A stretch of 64,000 nucleotides of DNA, taken from contig OY741268.1 of the NCBI GenBank assembly GCA_963514095.1, forward strand, positions 8,323,324 through 8,387,323. Direction: 5' to 3'. Under the pieces are notes generated by a model. That model did not search any database. It worked only from the letters and a program-made list of their open reading frames with translations, and was not told where the DNA came from. The DNA is from Eutrigla gurnardus. Taxonomy: Eukaryota > Chordata > Actinopteri > Perciformes > Triglidae. Of this stretch, positions 50,380 to 62,439 are shown piece after piece (position 1 is the stretch's first letter; every line of letters begins with the position of its first letter). The position numbers were made by a program, and so were the translations under genes.

Positions 50380-50620
50380 AGATAAGAGGGGCGGCGTCCT
50401 ATGTTTTCTCTCCCAGCATGCTTGGCGTTCCCTCTCTGGGCTTTACAGCGGGGCTTAGCGTTTTGTACGTGGACCGTCTTCCTAATCAAACCTCGCTAAT
50501 CCGACCTGTCAAAACCAAACCTGATGCTCCAATCAAAGACCTCCTAGATCCACCCGCTGCACGGTCACCCTTTAATTAGCGCATGGAGGCTCCTGCTAGA
50601 GGATGCTGGGAAAAAAAACA
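50380..50620. promoter_or_regulatory. Candidate conserved non-coding element L with TCF/LEF-type site
   Basis: This unique block contains cttcctaatcaaacctcgc, gctaatccgacctgtc, ccaatcaaagacctcc (TCF/LEF-type word near 50530) and ctttaattagcgcatgg. No simple repeat is present until an A run at 50611. Confidence 0.38.
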
Positions 50621-50747
50621 AATGGAGTGAGTGAAGGAGACGAAGACAAAGTGAGTATTGGAGCTCTGCTCCTCGTTCCTCTGGAGGCTCCGTGTCCGTT
50701 GAAATCGAGCCGAGCCGGGGGCGCCGGGCCACCTAGTTCGGAGAGCA

Positions 50748-50814
50748 GGTGTGTGTGTGTGTGTGTGTGTGTGTGCAGGTGTGCATATAGGAAGTGAGAA
50801 TGATAGACTCGGCT

Positions 50815-50845
<31 letters not shown>

Positions 50846-50986
50846 TACAAGCATTGATCCATCGATCGGTGTCGGTGTGGCCCCCCGAGCGCCAGCAGGC
50901 TTAACTGTTATTACTGCTGTGGCTGTTTAGCCGTCAGTCATTAATTAATGCACTCACACTGTTAGCACTCTCCACCTGTCAGTCAG

Positions 50987-51022
<36 letters not shown>
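50748..51022. repeat. TG tracts and a CA tract around a short unique segment
   Basis: TG lies at 50748-50775 and 50815-50838, and CA at 50991-51022. Between them 50850-50970 is unique, with ttaactgttattactgctg and cagtcattaattaatgcac, a possible small regulatory island. Confidence 0.85.
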
Positions 51023-51026
<4 letters not shown>

Positions 51027-53774
51027 CACTCAATGTCCACAGAGTGTTTGATTCCTGCCCGTTGACGGTAATGAAGTGTATGCTGCTGACTGAGGACTGA
51101 TCTCATCTGTCTCTCTGTCTGTCTCTCACCTGTCTGTCTGTGAGCCTCTCACCTGTCTGTCTGTCTGTCTCTCACCTGCCTGTCTCTCTGCAGACGCTTT
51201 AACTATTTAAATCGGCAGCTTTTGATTTATTCTATGACAAAGATGAGCAGAGAGGCGTTTGATGCAACACGCAGCTTGTTCAGAGTTCAGAGCGTCTACG
51301 TTTCCCTTGAACGTCACGTTTCAGTAACGGTGTGTCAAAATGAACTTCACAGGAAGTGAGCTTGAGGCGACGGAAACACTTAAACAGTTTTAGGAAAATG
51401 GTGTTTGTGTGTGATGAACCCAATGGACGGGTCAAACGATGTGATTTTGGTTTTGTTGCCGAAACCTAAATTCCTGTGAAGAGGACATTTTATTTTGAAA
51501 CTAACAAGCGTAGATTGACTCCTGTGAAAGTCATTCTAGAGGAGAACGTAGAGCGCCATAGTTTAAGCATAGTGTTGGTGTGAGAACGCGTTGCTGTTTC
51601 ATAATCATAGGACAGATTGATCATAATCAAAACAACATGGGACTCACAGAAGTGACAGTCAGATGTCCCGGATTTAAAGCATGTGGCGTTACAGGATGTT
51701 TAACCGTCGTCAGTTGACCGTCGACATCACTGTTCACACGCCGTAAATGGAAATCTCCGTCATCCATCACACGTGACCTGAACATGGCGACATGTTGGCC
51801 TTTAGCTAAACAGACACTTTAAATCTGCTCGCTATGAAGCTGACAGTCCTGATGAACGCTGGGTGATATCTGTTGTGGTGCAGTTTTTCTTTTTACAGTA
51901 TATCTCTCTAAACAACCGCTCCTCTCTGAGCAGCACAAACTCAAGCTGCGTTCACAAGCTCTCTGTGCCCACGCTCTGCTTCATGTCACAAATCACTACA
52001 ACATTTGTCAGCCCTCGACTCTCCAAACCCCCCCGGGACGTCCCAACCCCCCCCTCAGTCAGGGGGAAAGTGTTTCTGTTTCTCAGACGCCACACATCAC
52101 ATCGTCCTCCTGTTCGCCTCCTGAAGCAGCTCCGTGGTTCTCCGCTCATGTACAGAACAAGACAAACAAACCTGATTAACGCAGTAATTACAACAAGCTG
52201 CTGCTGTAAATAACCAACACTTTGTGTTACACATTAAAAAACATCATTCCATCATTAGAGTCCTTGTTTTAGAAAACTTCTGCTCAAACTTGCTGCTCCA
52301 GTTTGCGACGCAGTGGCCTTGCAGATGTTTCTCGGGGGACGTTTGTGAGCGCTGCACCGGTATGCAGATTAGCGGCGACCTTGGCTTCACCCGCTCTGGT
52401 TTTCCACCCACCACTTCACAACGAGGCTGCGACCTGCAGCTCCTGCAGCTGGATGCAGCACACACAACCTGCTGCAGGTCTCCGGTTCATAGAAAACTAC
52501 CCGGGTCCACTTTAGTCCTTCAGTCCAGAGGATTTCTGTCTCAGAGCCACATCACAGGGAAATGTTGGAGGCTTCTCCTGCATTTCTTGTTCGTAGTACT
52601 GTGGAGGTTCAACGTTTTTATTGAAATCCTTCTTTACTTTCCTTCTTTCTTTGTAATGTGGACACCAGTTTTATTAGATTGCAATAGATATAAAATATTG
52701 TTGTTGTGTTTAATTTTACACCATAATGCAGAGAGAAGCAGTTGAGACACACATACTGTGTCCAGCTGTAACAGTTTATTGTATTTAGTGTTCAGTTTGT
52801 GTTATTAATATAAAAACTAATAAACATTAAGATTAAGATTTGATGGAAAATGCCGACCCGCGGACATTATGCAAATCTGCTAAATGCAACCGTCCATTAA
52901 ACTTCACATAGAGAAGCAAAATGTTATTTTTTACTTAGATTCTCGTTCCTTCAGCACAATATGTTTTAATGTTATCGCTTTGCATTGTGGGACAGTAGTC
53001 CTTCACGAGTCACTTTATTATTCCAGTGTGAACACAGACTGAAAGCATTAAAATGGCATGTTCCACACTTTAACTTCAGTTGGAATCAGATCCAGTTTCA
53101 GTGTTTTTACTGGTTTCGTGTCTGAAAGTGAAATCCTCATCAGGGTGGACGTGGTGTTACAGCGCAGTAACAGTAACACATTAGTGTTTGTCAGTATGCC
53201 GTGGCTCTCTGTACGTCTGTAAACGCCGTGGCTGATGTGTAGAAACACGAACCTGCAGCGTTTAACTGGTTTCATGATGTGTAATTGATCCTCGGAGGTT
53301 TGCAGCTTCCACCAACTTTATGATCCATGATGTGCAGCTTCCGGTCGGTGATAGAGCTACACATGTTTTCTATTTACAGAGAGAGAGAGGGATGGATGTA
53401 GTGGGTGGAGGAGAGAGAGAGGAGAGGAAGTGGATGATGGGAGTTTCTCTTGGGAAACCTCATTTCTTCCAGCTGAGTACAGATGTTGAACCGCCCAGTC
53501 CAATCCCACAATTCCACAGCCCGCGACCTCTTCACCTTTACACAAACTGTCAGCAGCAGCTCTCACTGTTAGTTTCCAACACGACGACGAGTCAGCACAA
53601 AGTGTTTCTTCTCCACAGTTATGAAGTGTAAACACACACTGACACCAGAAAGGAACGAGAGAACACGCCGGCAATCTGTACATGAAATCACATTTTAAAG
53701 TTACCTGCTTACCAACTTTATTATTAAAAACCATAGCGTGAATATAAGAAGCGGCTCATTCTGAAAATGCTCAC

Positions 53775-53885
53775 TAATAATAATAATAATAATAATAATA
53801 GTAATAATAAAAATTGTAATAATATGTAATAATAATAATTACTATTGATAATAATAATAATATTAATTTAAATAATAATTATAAT

Positions 53886-53977
<92 letters not shown>
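53775..53977. repeat. (AAT)n grading into a long (TA)n
   Basis: Interrupted AAT/TAAT units at 53775-53888 run into an uninterrupted TA tract of about 44 units at 53889-53977. Such a tract is a likely site of DNA unwinding and assembly error. Confidence 0.95.
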
Positions 53978-53980
<3 letters not shown>

Positions 53981-54769
53981 ATAACATATATATTCAGTTT
54001 AGAGATCATGTTCCATAAAGTCGTGCTGCTCCCTGTGGCTAAAAATACCTAAACGGATCCAGTAATCGGTGTTTTTATTTCAGCTCAGCTTCATCGACTG
54101 ATTTTATTGGCTGCAGTAACAGCAACAATGAATTATGGGATTTCATTGAGAGGGGGGCGGGGGTGGCGGGTGTTGATGGGTGTAAACAGAGATAAAAGAC
54201 AGTTAATGAGCCGAAGCCTTTTATTGGATCTGACTGTGTAACTCAGTGTGTTTCTGCTGTTCAGCTAATTTGACAAACTGGAAGTCGTCATTCAGAGGAG
54301 GTCACGTGACCTAAACAAGCAGCAGATTAACATGCGAGGTGTCTCCTCCTGACCCTCCTCCTCCGTGCGTTGTGTTCCCTGTTAGTGCACACGGCAGCTG
54401 TCAGCTTTAAACCAAACTTCTCTACAAGATGTACCATTTCTTCTCACAACAAAGGTTAAAGAACACAGAGTTCAAATTGTTTCATCGGTCAAAGCTGTGT
54501 TCTTTTAGCTCAACCGGCGTCTTAATTAACCTATAAGAAGGACCTGCATTCATTACAAAGAATGGATGAAGGATTTCCTGTATAAAATAAACACTATTAA
54601 TAATTCATATTGGACTTTTACAATAAAACAAAGAGAATCTAATATGAAGGCTTTAATAAGTGATACCTCCGGAGTCAGAGTGCTTTGCTTTTCTTCTTTG
54701 TCTCTCAGGGTTTTTTTTTTTAGGTTAAAGTGGTCCAGGCTCAGTTCAGGTGAGCTCAGCTCTCTTCCA

Positions 54770-54838
54770 GGTCTAGTCCAGGTCCAGGTCTGATTCAGGT
54801 CTGGTCCAGGTCCAGGTCTGATTCACGTCTGGTCCAGA
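54770..54838. repeat. Short tandem repeat of a ccaggtctgattca-type unit
   Basis: About two and a half copies of a 30-bp unit built from ggtccaggtctgattcaggt are present. It directly precedes the large pyrimidine array. Confidence 0.85.
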
Positions 54839-54949
54839 GGGGCTGCTTGTGTCCTTGGTGTCCTCTCCTTTGGCTGGCCAGCTTCTTCTCTGGCAGGTCT
54901 CACTCTCCCACTGAGACAGACCAGCAGTCCAACTGGCAGAACGCCCTGT

Positions 54950-55453
54950 CTCCCTGCGTCTGTCTGTCTCTCTGTCTCCCTGTGTCTGTCTGTCTCTCTG
55001 TCTCCCTGTGTCTGTCTCTCTCTCTGTCTCCCTGTGTCTGTCTCTCTCTGTCTCCCTGTGTCTGTCTCTCTCTCTGTCTCCCTGTGTCTGTCTCTCTCTG
55101 TCTCCCTGTGTCTGTCTCTCTCTCTGTCTCCCTGTGTCTGTCTCTCTCTGTCTCCCTGTGTCTGTCTCTCTCTCTGTCTCCCTGCGTCTGTCTCTCTCTG
55201 TCTCCCTTTGTCTGTCTCTCTCTGTCTCCCTGCGTCTGTCTCTCTCTGTCTCCCTGTGTCTGTCTCTCTCTCTCTCTCTCTGTCTCCCTGTGTCTGTCTC
55301 TCTCTCTGTCTCCCTTTGTCTGTCTCTCTCTGTCTCCCTGTGTCTGTCTCTCTCTCTCTCTCTCTGTCTCCCTGTGTCTGTCTCTCTCTCTGTCTCCCTG
55401 TGTCTGTCTCTCTCTCTGTCTCCCTGTGTCTGTCTCTCTCTGTCTCCCTGTGG

Positions 55454-55490
<37 letters not shown>

Positions 55491-56075
55491 CCTGTGTCTG
55501 TCTCTCTCTCTCTGTCTCCCTGTGTCTGTCTCTCTCTCTCTGTCTCCCTGTGTCTGTCTCTCTCTCTCTCCCTGTGTCTGTCTCTCTCTCTGTCTCCCTG
55601 TGGCTGTCTCTCTCTCTCTCTCTCTCTCTGTCTCCCTGTGTCTGTCTCTCTCTCTCTGTCTCCCTGTGTCTGTCTCTCTCTCTCTGTCTCCCTGTGTCTG
55701 TCTCTCTCTCTCTCTCCCTGTGTCTGTCTCTCTCTCTGTCTCCCTGTGGCTGTCTCTCTCTCTCTCTCTCTCTCTCTGTCTCCCTGTGTCTGTCTCTCTC
55801 TCTCTGTCTCCCTGTGTCTGTCTCTCTCTCTCTGTCTCCCTGTGTCTGTCTCTCTCTCTCTCCCTGTGTCTGTCTCTCTCTCTGTCTCCCTGTGGCTGTC
55901 TCTCTCTCTCTCTCTCTCTCTGTCTCCCTGTGTCTGTCTCTCTCTCTCTGTCTCCCTGTGTCTGTCTCTCTCTCTCTGTCTCCCTGTGTCTGTCTCTCTC
56001 TCTCTCCCTGTGTCTGTCTGTCTCTCTCTCTCTGTCTCCCTGTGTCTGTCTCTCTTTCTGTCTCTATTTCTATCT
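54950..56075. repeat. 1.1-kb pyrimidine-rich minisatellite
   Basis: About 45 tandem units of 20-40 bp are built from ctgtctccctgtgtctgt plus a variable run of tctc. A rarer ctgtggctgt variant recurs at 55449, 55600, 55745 and 55891, the last three with 145-146-bp spacing. This shows a higher-order repeat of several units. Both strands stay open over hundreds of codons (Ser/Leu/Cys/Val and Arg/Glu/Asp), which is a composition artefact. Confidence 0.95.
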
Positions 56076-56104
56076 CTGTATATGCTTCTCTTTGTCGTTG
56101 TCAC

Positions 56105-56153
56105 TGTGTGTGTGTGTGTGTCTCTCTCTCCCTGACTTTCTCTCTGTGTCTGT

Positions 56154-56192
<39 letters not shown>
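56105..56192. repeat. TG tracts flanking the pyrimidine array
   Basis: Short TG tracts lie at 56105-56121 and 56159-56192, with TC-rich sequence between. Confidence 0.9.
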
Positions 56193-56195
<3 letters not shown>

Positions 56196-56633
56196 ACATC
56201 ATGGACACATTCAGTTTGTTTGATGGATTCTAGATTTAGGACAATCTGAATCCCTTTTTTTTTTTTGTCGATCAATAACCAAAATGAAGGTGAACTTTTC
56301 TCCGTGAGCATTTATTGGACGGAGAGCTGTCGGTGTTGGTGACTTCTTAAAGGTCACGCTCTGCAGGTTTTTGTTCACTTCATTCTTCACGTTATGACAG
56401 ATGAGTCATTCATAAAAGTAGAAGAAAGGCCGGTTAAAGCCCTGCTGTGTGCTGTGAAAGTGGTTTGGACGTGAGGTGAGACCGTGTGTCCGTGTGTCGG
56501 CCTAATAAACTCCGTCTCTGAGGAGGAGGCGGAGCCGTGATCTCAGTTCATTAAGTGACTCGGTCCTCCAACGTGTCACGGCGCTCGCTCACACTCTGCT
56601 GCTTTTTAATTAATCTTTATTTTTCCTCGGGAC

Positions 56634-56680
56634 TCTCCTCCTCCTCCTCCTCCTCCTCCTCCTCCTCCTCCTCCTCCTCT
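56634..56680. repeat. (CTC)n trinucleotide repeat
   Basis: About 15 CTC units lie directly before a CpG-containing unique block at 56700-57320. Confidence 0.96.
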
Positions 56681-56699
56681 CCGTCACACCCCCTCCTCT

Positions 56700-57325
56700 C
56701 TGATCCTGCGTCGTGTTAACACCTCGCAAAACGCCGCCGAAGCTTCGGGAGGGAAAGTGTCGGGCCGCGTTGCTGCATGGGAACTGGCGCTTTTAGGTCT
56801 GACGAGCTGCCGTCAGGGAACCGTCGAAGGGAAAGCGTCTCCATAAAGATTTGATTTGACGAGAGTTTCAGTACCTGCCCGAGCTGCTGCCGCCGTGGAG
56901 GTTTTCCACTATTTATCAAACATTCAAGGTCCCAGCCTCCGGTGTGTTCTGACAGCAGGAGAGTTAAAGAGGGAAGTGTTGCTTCTCTCACCTGGAGGCT
57001 CTGCAGCTCTTAGTATTCCCTCTAATGTCTCTGACGGAGTTTCAGTTCAAACAGAAACTCTAATTCTGCGTAAATGGTGTTCTGTTTCTCCCAAAAGGCG
57101 AGCCTCATCGTCGGGCCTCTCGACGGTGGAGTCAGGCTTTCATCTCCTCCACCAGGAGAGGATGGAGCTGCTCTGGGACGCCGCCAACCAAAATGGAGCA
57201 GCGGGCAGCTCCTTCAACATTAAAACAACTCCATTGTCTAAAAGCAATCCCGAGAAAACGGCCTACAAATTTAATGACACTTATTGTCTCAAAGGCTACA
57301 AATCTGCTTTGTAGTCTTTCCCCTC
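56700..57325. promoter_or_regulatory. Candidate conserved non-coding element M (intron 6)
   Basis: This unique block contains cgcaaaacgccgccgaag, gatttgatttgacgagag, actccattgtctaaaagc (SOX-like attgtc), cctacaaatttaatgac and acttattgtctcaaagg. Its most AT-rich and motif-like part is 57180-57320, followed by a long C run. The open frame through it has no family resemblance. Confidence 0.33.
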
Positions 57326-57329
57326 CAGC

Positions 57330-57376
57330 ACGCCCCCCTCCCCCCCCCCCCCCCCCCCCCTCCCCCTCCCTCCCCC
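57330..57376. repeat. Poly-C run
   Basis: A run of about 21 C lies within a C/T-only stretch. It is prone to i-motif and G-quadruplex formation on opposite strands. Confidence 0.95.
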
Positions 57377-58230
57377 GTCTCAGTCAGACACGTTGAAGTC
57401 TTTTCAGGTGAGTTTAACTCGTCTGTCGGCCTTTAAAGCTCAGCGTTTCTGATGGGGGAAGGCAGGAAATGGTGAAAGGTCTGGAAAATAAAAGATTAAA
57501 ATACTCCTCTAGTCAAAATGACGTTTAAGACAATGATGACTTCATTTAATATGTTCTAATGTTACTTTAAACTTTTAAGTATGTTTTCACTTCTAAAGTC
57601 ATACATTTGATTAAGTTAGTCTAAAAGTTGACTTTATCAACTATATCATCATTTTGTGTTCCCATCTGTAAATTCATTTTCCTTCAAAGCGTTTACTCAG
57701 TCCTCATGACTTGATATTTCTCACTTTAAATCTCTTGGTTATAATGTGAAAGGTCATCGTTATGACTCATAAATTGACTTCATATTTCATAACTTTGGTT
57801 GGTTTGAATTCAAGACTTTTTTCCCATAAAAATAAATAAACGTGGCAAAATATAAAACCTTTATATAACTTAGATTTTAAGATTTAAGTTTAATCAGTGT
57901 CTTAAAAAGTCAGGATAATGACTTCCTGTTATAATTCTTATTTAGTATCTCATAGTTTTAACGTGAACGGTCTTTATTATGTCTTAAAAAGGACACAATT
58001 TGAATTTTTTTTTAACTTAAAATCTGGACTTTATTCCCATAAAAAGGTCATAAATGGATAATGTTTCTTAAAATTGAGATTTTTAGAATCAAAAATTGAC
58101 TGACTTAGTATGAAACATGAAACTGGACTTTTAATACAAAATTCATGTTTATCATTTTAAATTCCTCACATTTCACCTGTTTCTCCTGTCAGTGTTTGGC
58201 ATCCGTACCTGACTGACTGCAGCTTAGCCA

Positions 58231-58250
58231 GTGTGTGTGTGTGTGTGAGT

Positions 58251-58294
<44 letters not shown>
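58231..58294. repeat. (TG)n microsatellite
   Basis: The tract has two gtga interruptions near its left end. Confidence 0.95.
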
Positions 58295-58295
<1 letters not shown>

Positions 58296-58599
58296 CAGCG
58301 TGCAGGTGGCGCTGGTCGAGGTGCGCTTGGTTCACGCTGTGTAACACTCCTGCCCTCTGTTTGCGCTGACGGTGCAGTGTCACCGGTGACTGCTGGCAGC
58401 CAAAAGAGCCGTGAAAACAGCAACAACAAAAAAGAGGGGAAGCTGCAGCAGCAACACTTCACCTCCACGCGCTGAATCAAAGCCGAGGACAGGAAGTGGA
58501 AAACAACAGAAAGGGGAAGCAAAGATTGACACGGAGCGTGTACAGCACTTGACAAGCGTCCTGGTGGCGTTTGTTCAGCAAAATTAAACACTCAGGACT

Positions 58600-58936
58600 G
58601 TTTTCACCTGCTCAGGCAGGCAGCCGCGCATATGGCCCGCAAGTTAAAAATAAAGACAATGCGCATACATTAGCATACATAATGCAGAGCAACCCCCATT
58701 TAATATGCAAATTCTCTGAAATATTACTGAACACCTTCTGTTCGGAGGGAATACATTTGAATTTGCAATTAGAATTATCCTGTATAATTAATGAAAAGCG
58801 TCAATTTTTGGCTGCCTGCTAATTTGATTAAACATGTTGATGAGGCGTTTAGAGGTGCTGCTGGATCGCAGGAGAAAAGAGTTGCCGAGTGAGGACCTGC
58901 AGGTTCTAGTGATCAGGTGATCAGGTGATCAGGTGA
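58600..58936. promoter_or_regulatory. Candidate enhancer N with octamer site and triple E-box
   Basis: This is the most enhancer-like unique block seen. It contains catacattagcatacataat, an octamer word atgcaaat at 58703-58710, tttgcaattagaattatcc, gtataattaatgaaaagc and gctaatttgattaaac. At its right end CAGGTG repeats exactly every 8 bp (58914, 58922 and 58930). CAGGTG is the E-protein/ZEB/Snail type of E-box. A run of over 20 G begins 30 bp further on. EBF factors are known to act with E-proteins, so self-regulation is an inference worth testing. Confidence 0.5.
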
Positions 58937-58966
58937 CCCAGTCCTTCAGGATGTCACAGAAAGGAA

Positions 58967-58989
58967 GGGGGGGGGGGGGGGGGGGGGGG
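58967..58989. repeat. Poly-G run
   Basis: A run of 23 G lies just right of the triple E-box. Confidence 0.96.
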
Positions 58990-60004
58990 ATTGGGGCAGG
59001 GTGAGGAAGTGAAGCACCTGCAGTGTGCAGCCTTCATTTCCCATGATGCCTTGTTTCAACGGCGACTATTTGACCCCTTCTTCTCACCTCTCCTTCCCTC
59101 CTCTCCTGGTATCCTGTCCTCGTCTCCTCTCTACTTCCTGTCTCCTCTCCTTGACCTCTCTCCTTGTCTCAGCTGCACTCTTGATTATAGATGATTGATT
59201 TATGTAGATCTGAAGCTGCTGTTATCAAAGGACTCGTCTCAGGAATCTCTCTCCATGTCTCTTCTCTTGCTTCTAGTTTCCCAGTAAAAGTCTATATTTA
59301 TTTAGCCTTAAAAGATCATTCGAACACAGTACATGTAATCTATTATTATGGTGTCAATTCAAATGTTTTGATGTTATTATTCCATATGGATTCAATCACC
59401 TGCGGATGTTTCTCAGTAGAGCATCCTACAGCTGATTGAGTTTGTGTGAGGCAGACTGCTGAGGACCAGTTCAGTGAGGACTCGACACCAGATCCGGTTC
59501 CTAAAAGTGAAGTGACTGAAAGTCAGATGGTCTGGATGTGTTAATCAGCCACAGCAGCAACAGAAGCTGCTGTTGGTTCAGCTCGGCCAGTCTGACTCTG
59601 AGGTTTGAGGGGAAGGAACGAGATTTATTTAAGGTTTTGAAAGGAGGCGATGATGCCATTACAATACGGTTGTTGTTGTTATATCTAGATATAGTGGATG
59701 TTGTTGTGATTATGCACCTGTGAAAAGTACCTCGCTTTTCAAGGTCAGACTCGAGGGTTTAGGCCGTCCTTTGGAAGCTCACAACCCCTCTGCTGTTTTT
59801 CTTGGGAACACTGAGCAGATTTTGGAGTAACTTCCTGTTTAAATGCAGACAGTTTCTGTCTCCAGCCACAGAGAGGACGAGATAAAGTGCTCCTCCGTAT
59901 CTGACCCCGGCGCTCATTTAGTGTGTGAGCTTGTGTATGCGACGCACCCACCTGCTGCATTATGGGTAAAGCAAGTGTGTACAGAGAGAGAGTGCACACA
60001 GGTA

Positions 60005-60245
60005 GGGGAGGTGGGCGGGTCAAACAAGACTTTAGTCCAGGAGACCGCCGTCTGTGTCGGGTGCAAAAACTAAAAGTAAACGTCAGTGTCAATAGTCACA
60101 TGACTCATTTGTCACTCCTTTTCATGTTAGTCAACCACGTGGTTTTGTTGCCTAAACTTAATTTCCTGTGAAGATGGAAGTTTATTTTGAAAGGACACGA
60201 CACATACAGCGTCATAGCATGAAGCTTTGGAGCTCTGACCACGTC
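60005..60245 (+). repeat. tRNA-derived dispersed repeat, copy 2
   Basis: It shares gtgggcgggtcaaac, ccaggagaccgccg, accacgtggttttgttgcc, taatttcctgtgaag and catagcatgaagctttgg with other copies of the family seen at 10711 and 51420. The B box is eroded. Confidence 0.6.
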
Positions 60246-60540
60246 GGGTGATTTGATGATTTGTCGTCAGCTCACACTTGGCGTTCGAACACATCTCCAG
60301 TGATCAGATCCAACTTACCCGCTCCATATGCAAATAAACAGGCATATCATTTCAGTTTTAAAAAACAGATGCATTGTTGGAGGGAACAATGCACTTCCTG
60401 TGTCTAGTCTGCCAGAAATAAAAATCCAAACAATACAGACTGGGTCCATTTCTTTATGTGTTCCAGGCAAACCAAATCATGCAAGAAGTTTGACACCTAA
60501 TATATCTTTAAGACATCGTGGATTTATTGCCCGTCATGCT

Positions 60541-60690
60541 TGAATTTCAATTCAATTCAGATTTAAAGCCCAAAATGACGATCTGCCTCAGAGGGCTTTC
60601 AATCTGTACAACATACGACGTCCTCCGTCCCAGGACCGTCGGACTGGGAAAATCTCCTGGAAATCCTTTAACAGGGAAGATGATATGACG
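60541..60690. repeat. Fragment of a common fish dispersed repeat
   Basis: It opens with tcaattcaattcagat and continues with gatctgcctcagagggc, caatctgtacaacatacg and ctttaacagggaag. I recognise this word order from a widespread teleost repeat, name not assigned. It is non-coding. Confidence 0.55.
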
Positions 60691-62144
60691 GCGTTGGCGT
60701 GTGAATGAGTGCGTACTTCCGCTTAGAGGAGGCGGTCCTTCGCTGTGGCCCAGGACACATTCACATACACACTGCTACAAGAATGTGACCCCCCTGAATG
60801 TGGTCTCAGAGATCTGGTCTCAATGTGTCCTCGATAGGTTCTGACGTTAATGCCAGGTGTGAACAGGGTCTCTCTCTCTCTCCCTCTCTCTCTCTCTCTG
60901 TTTGTCTCAGTGTCTCTCGGCCGTCTGGATGCCATTAGCTCTGAATGATTTCATCAGTAATCCACTTACAGCTGGCTGGAAGTATGAAAAGATGGATGCT
61001 GACATCAGTCTGCTCTGTGGACGAGGTCTCTCTCTCTCTGTCTCTCTCTGTCTCTCTCCCATGAGCAGGGGAATAAAATAAATAAATACAATGAGATATA
61101 AATTCAGATTGACTGTATTGCTTGTTGTGTGGTTAACGGCTGAGCCGAGGTCAGATCTGGTGGCAGAGCGTAGACGGATTCATTTCCTCTTCTGTTTAGT
61201 CATATGTTTGATTCTGCTGCACCTTTGGGGACGAAACGTCCCGTTGAGGCTTCAGTTGCAAGTAGAAGGCCGAACTCAAATATCAACCGTGGACAGAAAG
61301 ACACAGCCTTCCAAAGAGTTGAGTTGGCTGTGACATACAGTGTACCACCGACCTGCTGAAGACTTGCATCGTTAAAACACAAAGATCTCGTTTCATCCTT
61401 TGTACGGGAGGAAGTAGTGCATCTGTTGGGCTATTTTCAGCAGCGCAGGAAACATTTTCCTGCACATTTTCTGTGAGCACTCGTGGCAGCAGGATGCTGG
61501 GACTGTGTGTTGATTGAGTGTTGATTGAGGATCGGTGTTGTGTTCAAGTCTGTTTCCCCATCACTTGAGAACTGTGGGTTCACCCTCACCAGTCATGTAC
61601 ATGTACATCTACACAGGAAACACTATTAGGAACATTAACACAAGTCAGTGTCCAGCATATTGATCCACTTTGTAGTTTTACCGTTTCTTCTGCAGTGAAG
61701 CTTTATTCTGTGTTTAGAGTTTGTCCTCTTCCATTAAGCAGTAAAATGGACGTTTTTTGCGTTAGTCGTCCTTGACGTGATGTGAAGTCGACCAATCAGC
61801 ATTGACAGCGCTGCTGCCGACCCCTGAAAGCACGTTTAGTTCACGCTTAGTGCCAGAGACTCCTCTTCAAAGAAGGCAGGGAAGCGAGGGAACAAAAGAA
61901 GAACATGGCAACACATCACGCCACGTTCCAGCACTCACAACACAAACACAACACCGGTTTTTACAGCGGAATAAACTCAGATCTTTGTGAGTGATTAAAT
62001 ATTGTTGGTATCTTTCCATAAGCAGCCCTGTGTCCTAAAATAACTCAACGAAGCTGTTTGTGAGTTATGTTTTGAGGGAAATGTATTTTGTGGATGAAGT
62101 TTGCTTTTGTTGTGTCATGAACAAGCTTCAAGTGAGTTAGCCAG

Positions 62145-62340
62145 GTGGCTGGACGGGTCAAAAGCAGGACTTTCACTCAGGAGACCTCTGTGAGTGTCCC
62201 ATGTGAACCAAGTACTTCTGTTACGTCCTTGTTGTGTTTGTATTTCATGGTAACTCGAAGCCAAACCATGATGTTTATAACTAAATCTAACCACGTAGTT
62301 TTCCCTTCCTCCTTAGTTGTATGTGAGCATCATTTTTAAA
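62145..62340 (+). repeat. tRNA-derived dispersed repeat, copy 3
   Basis: It opens ggctggacgggtcaaaagc and has actttcactcaggagacc followed by aagccaaaccatgatg and ctaaccacgtagttttcc. This matches the layout of copy 1 at 10711-10960. The B-box position reads gtgagtgtccc and is degenerate. Confidence 0.65.
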
Positions 62341-62439
62341 AACAGAAATATGTGAAACACGTTAATAGCCGGATGAAATACTGGTGGATGAACCAGAACC
62401 AGCACACAGAATGTGTTCATTTAACAGGATGAGGATTCC

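Noticed and set aside
52224..52745. 173-codon open frame rich in Cys and Leu
   Set aside because: No recognised family; the second half is ordinary AT-rich intron translated as hydrophobic residues.
54773..56311. Open frames of about 400-510 codons on both strands
   Set aside because: They follow the period and base bias of the pyrimidine minisatellite; the products are Arg/Glu/Asp or Ser/Leu/Cys low-complexity strings in several frames at once.
56856..57314. 152-codon open frame overlapping candidate element M
   Set aside because: No family resemblance; the sequence looks more like a non-coding conserved block than coding DNA.
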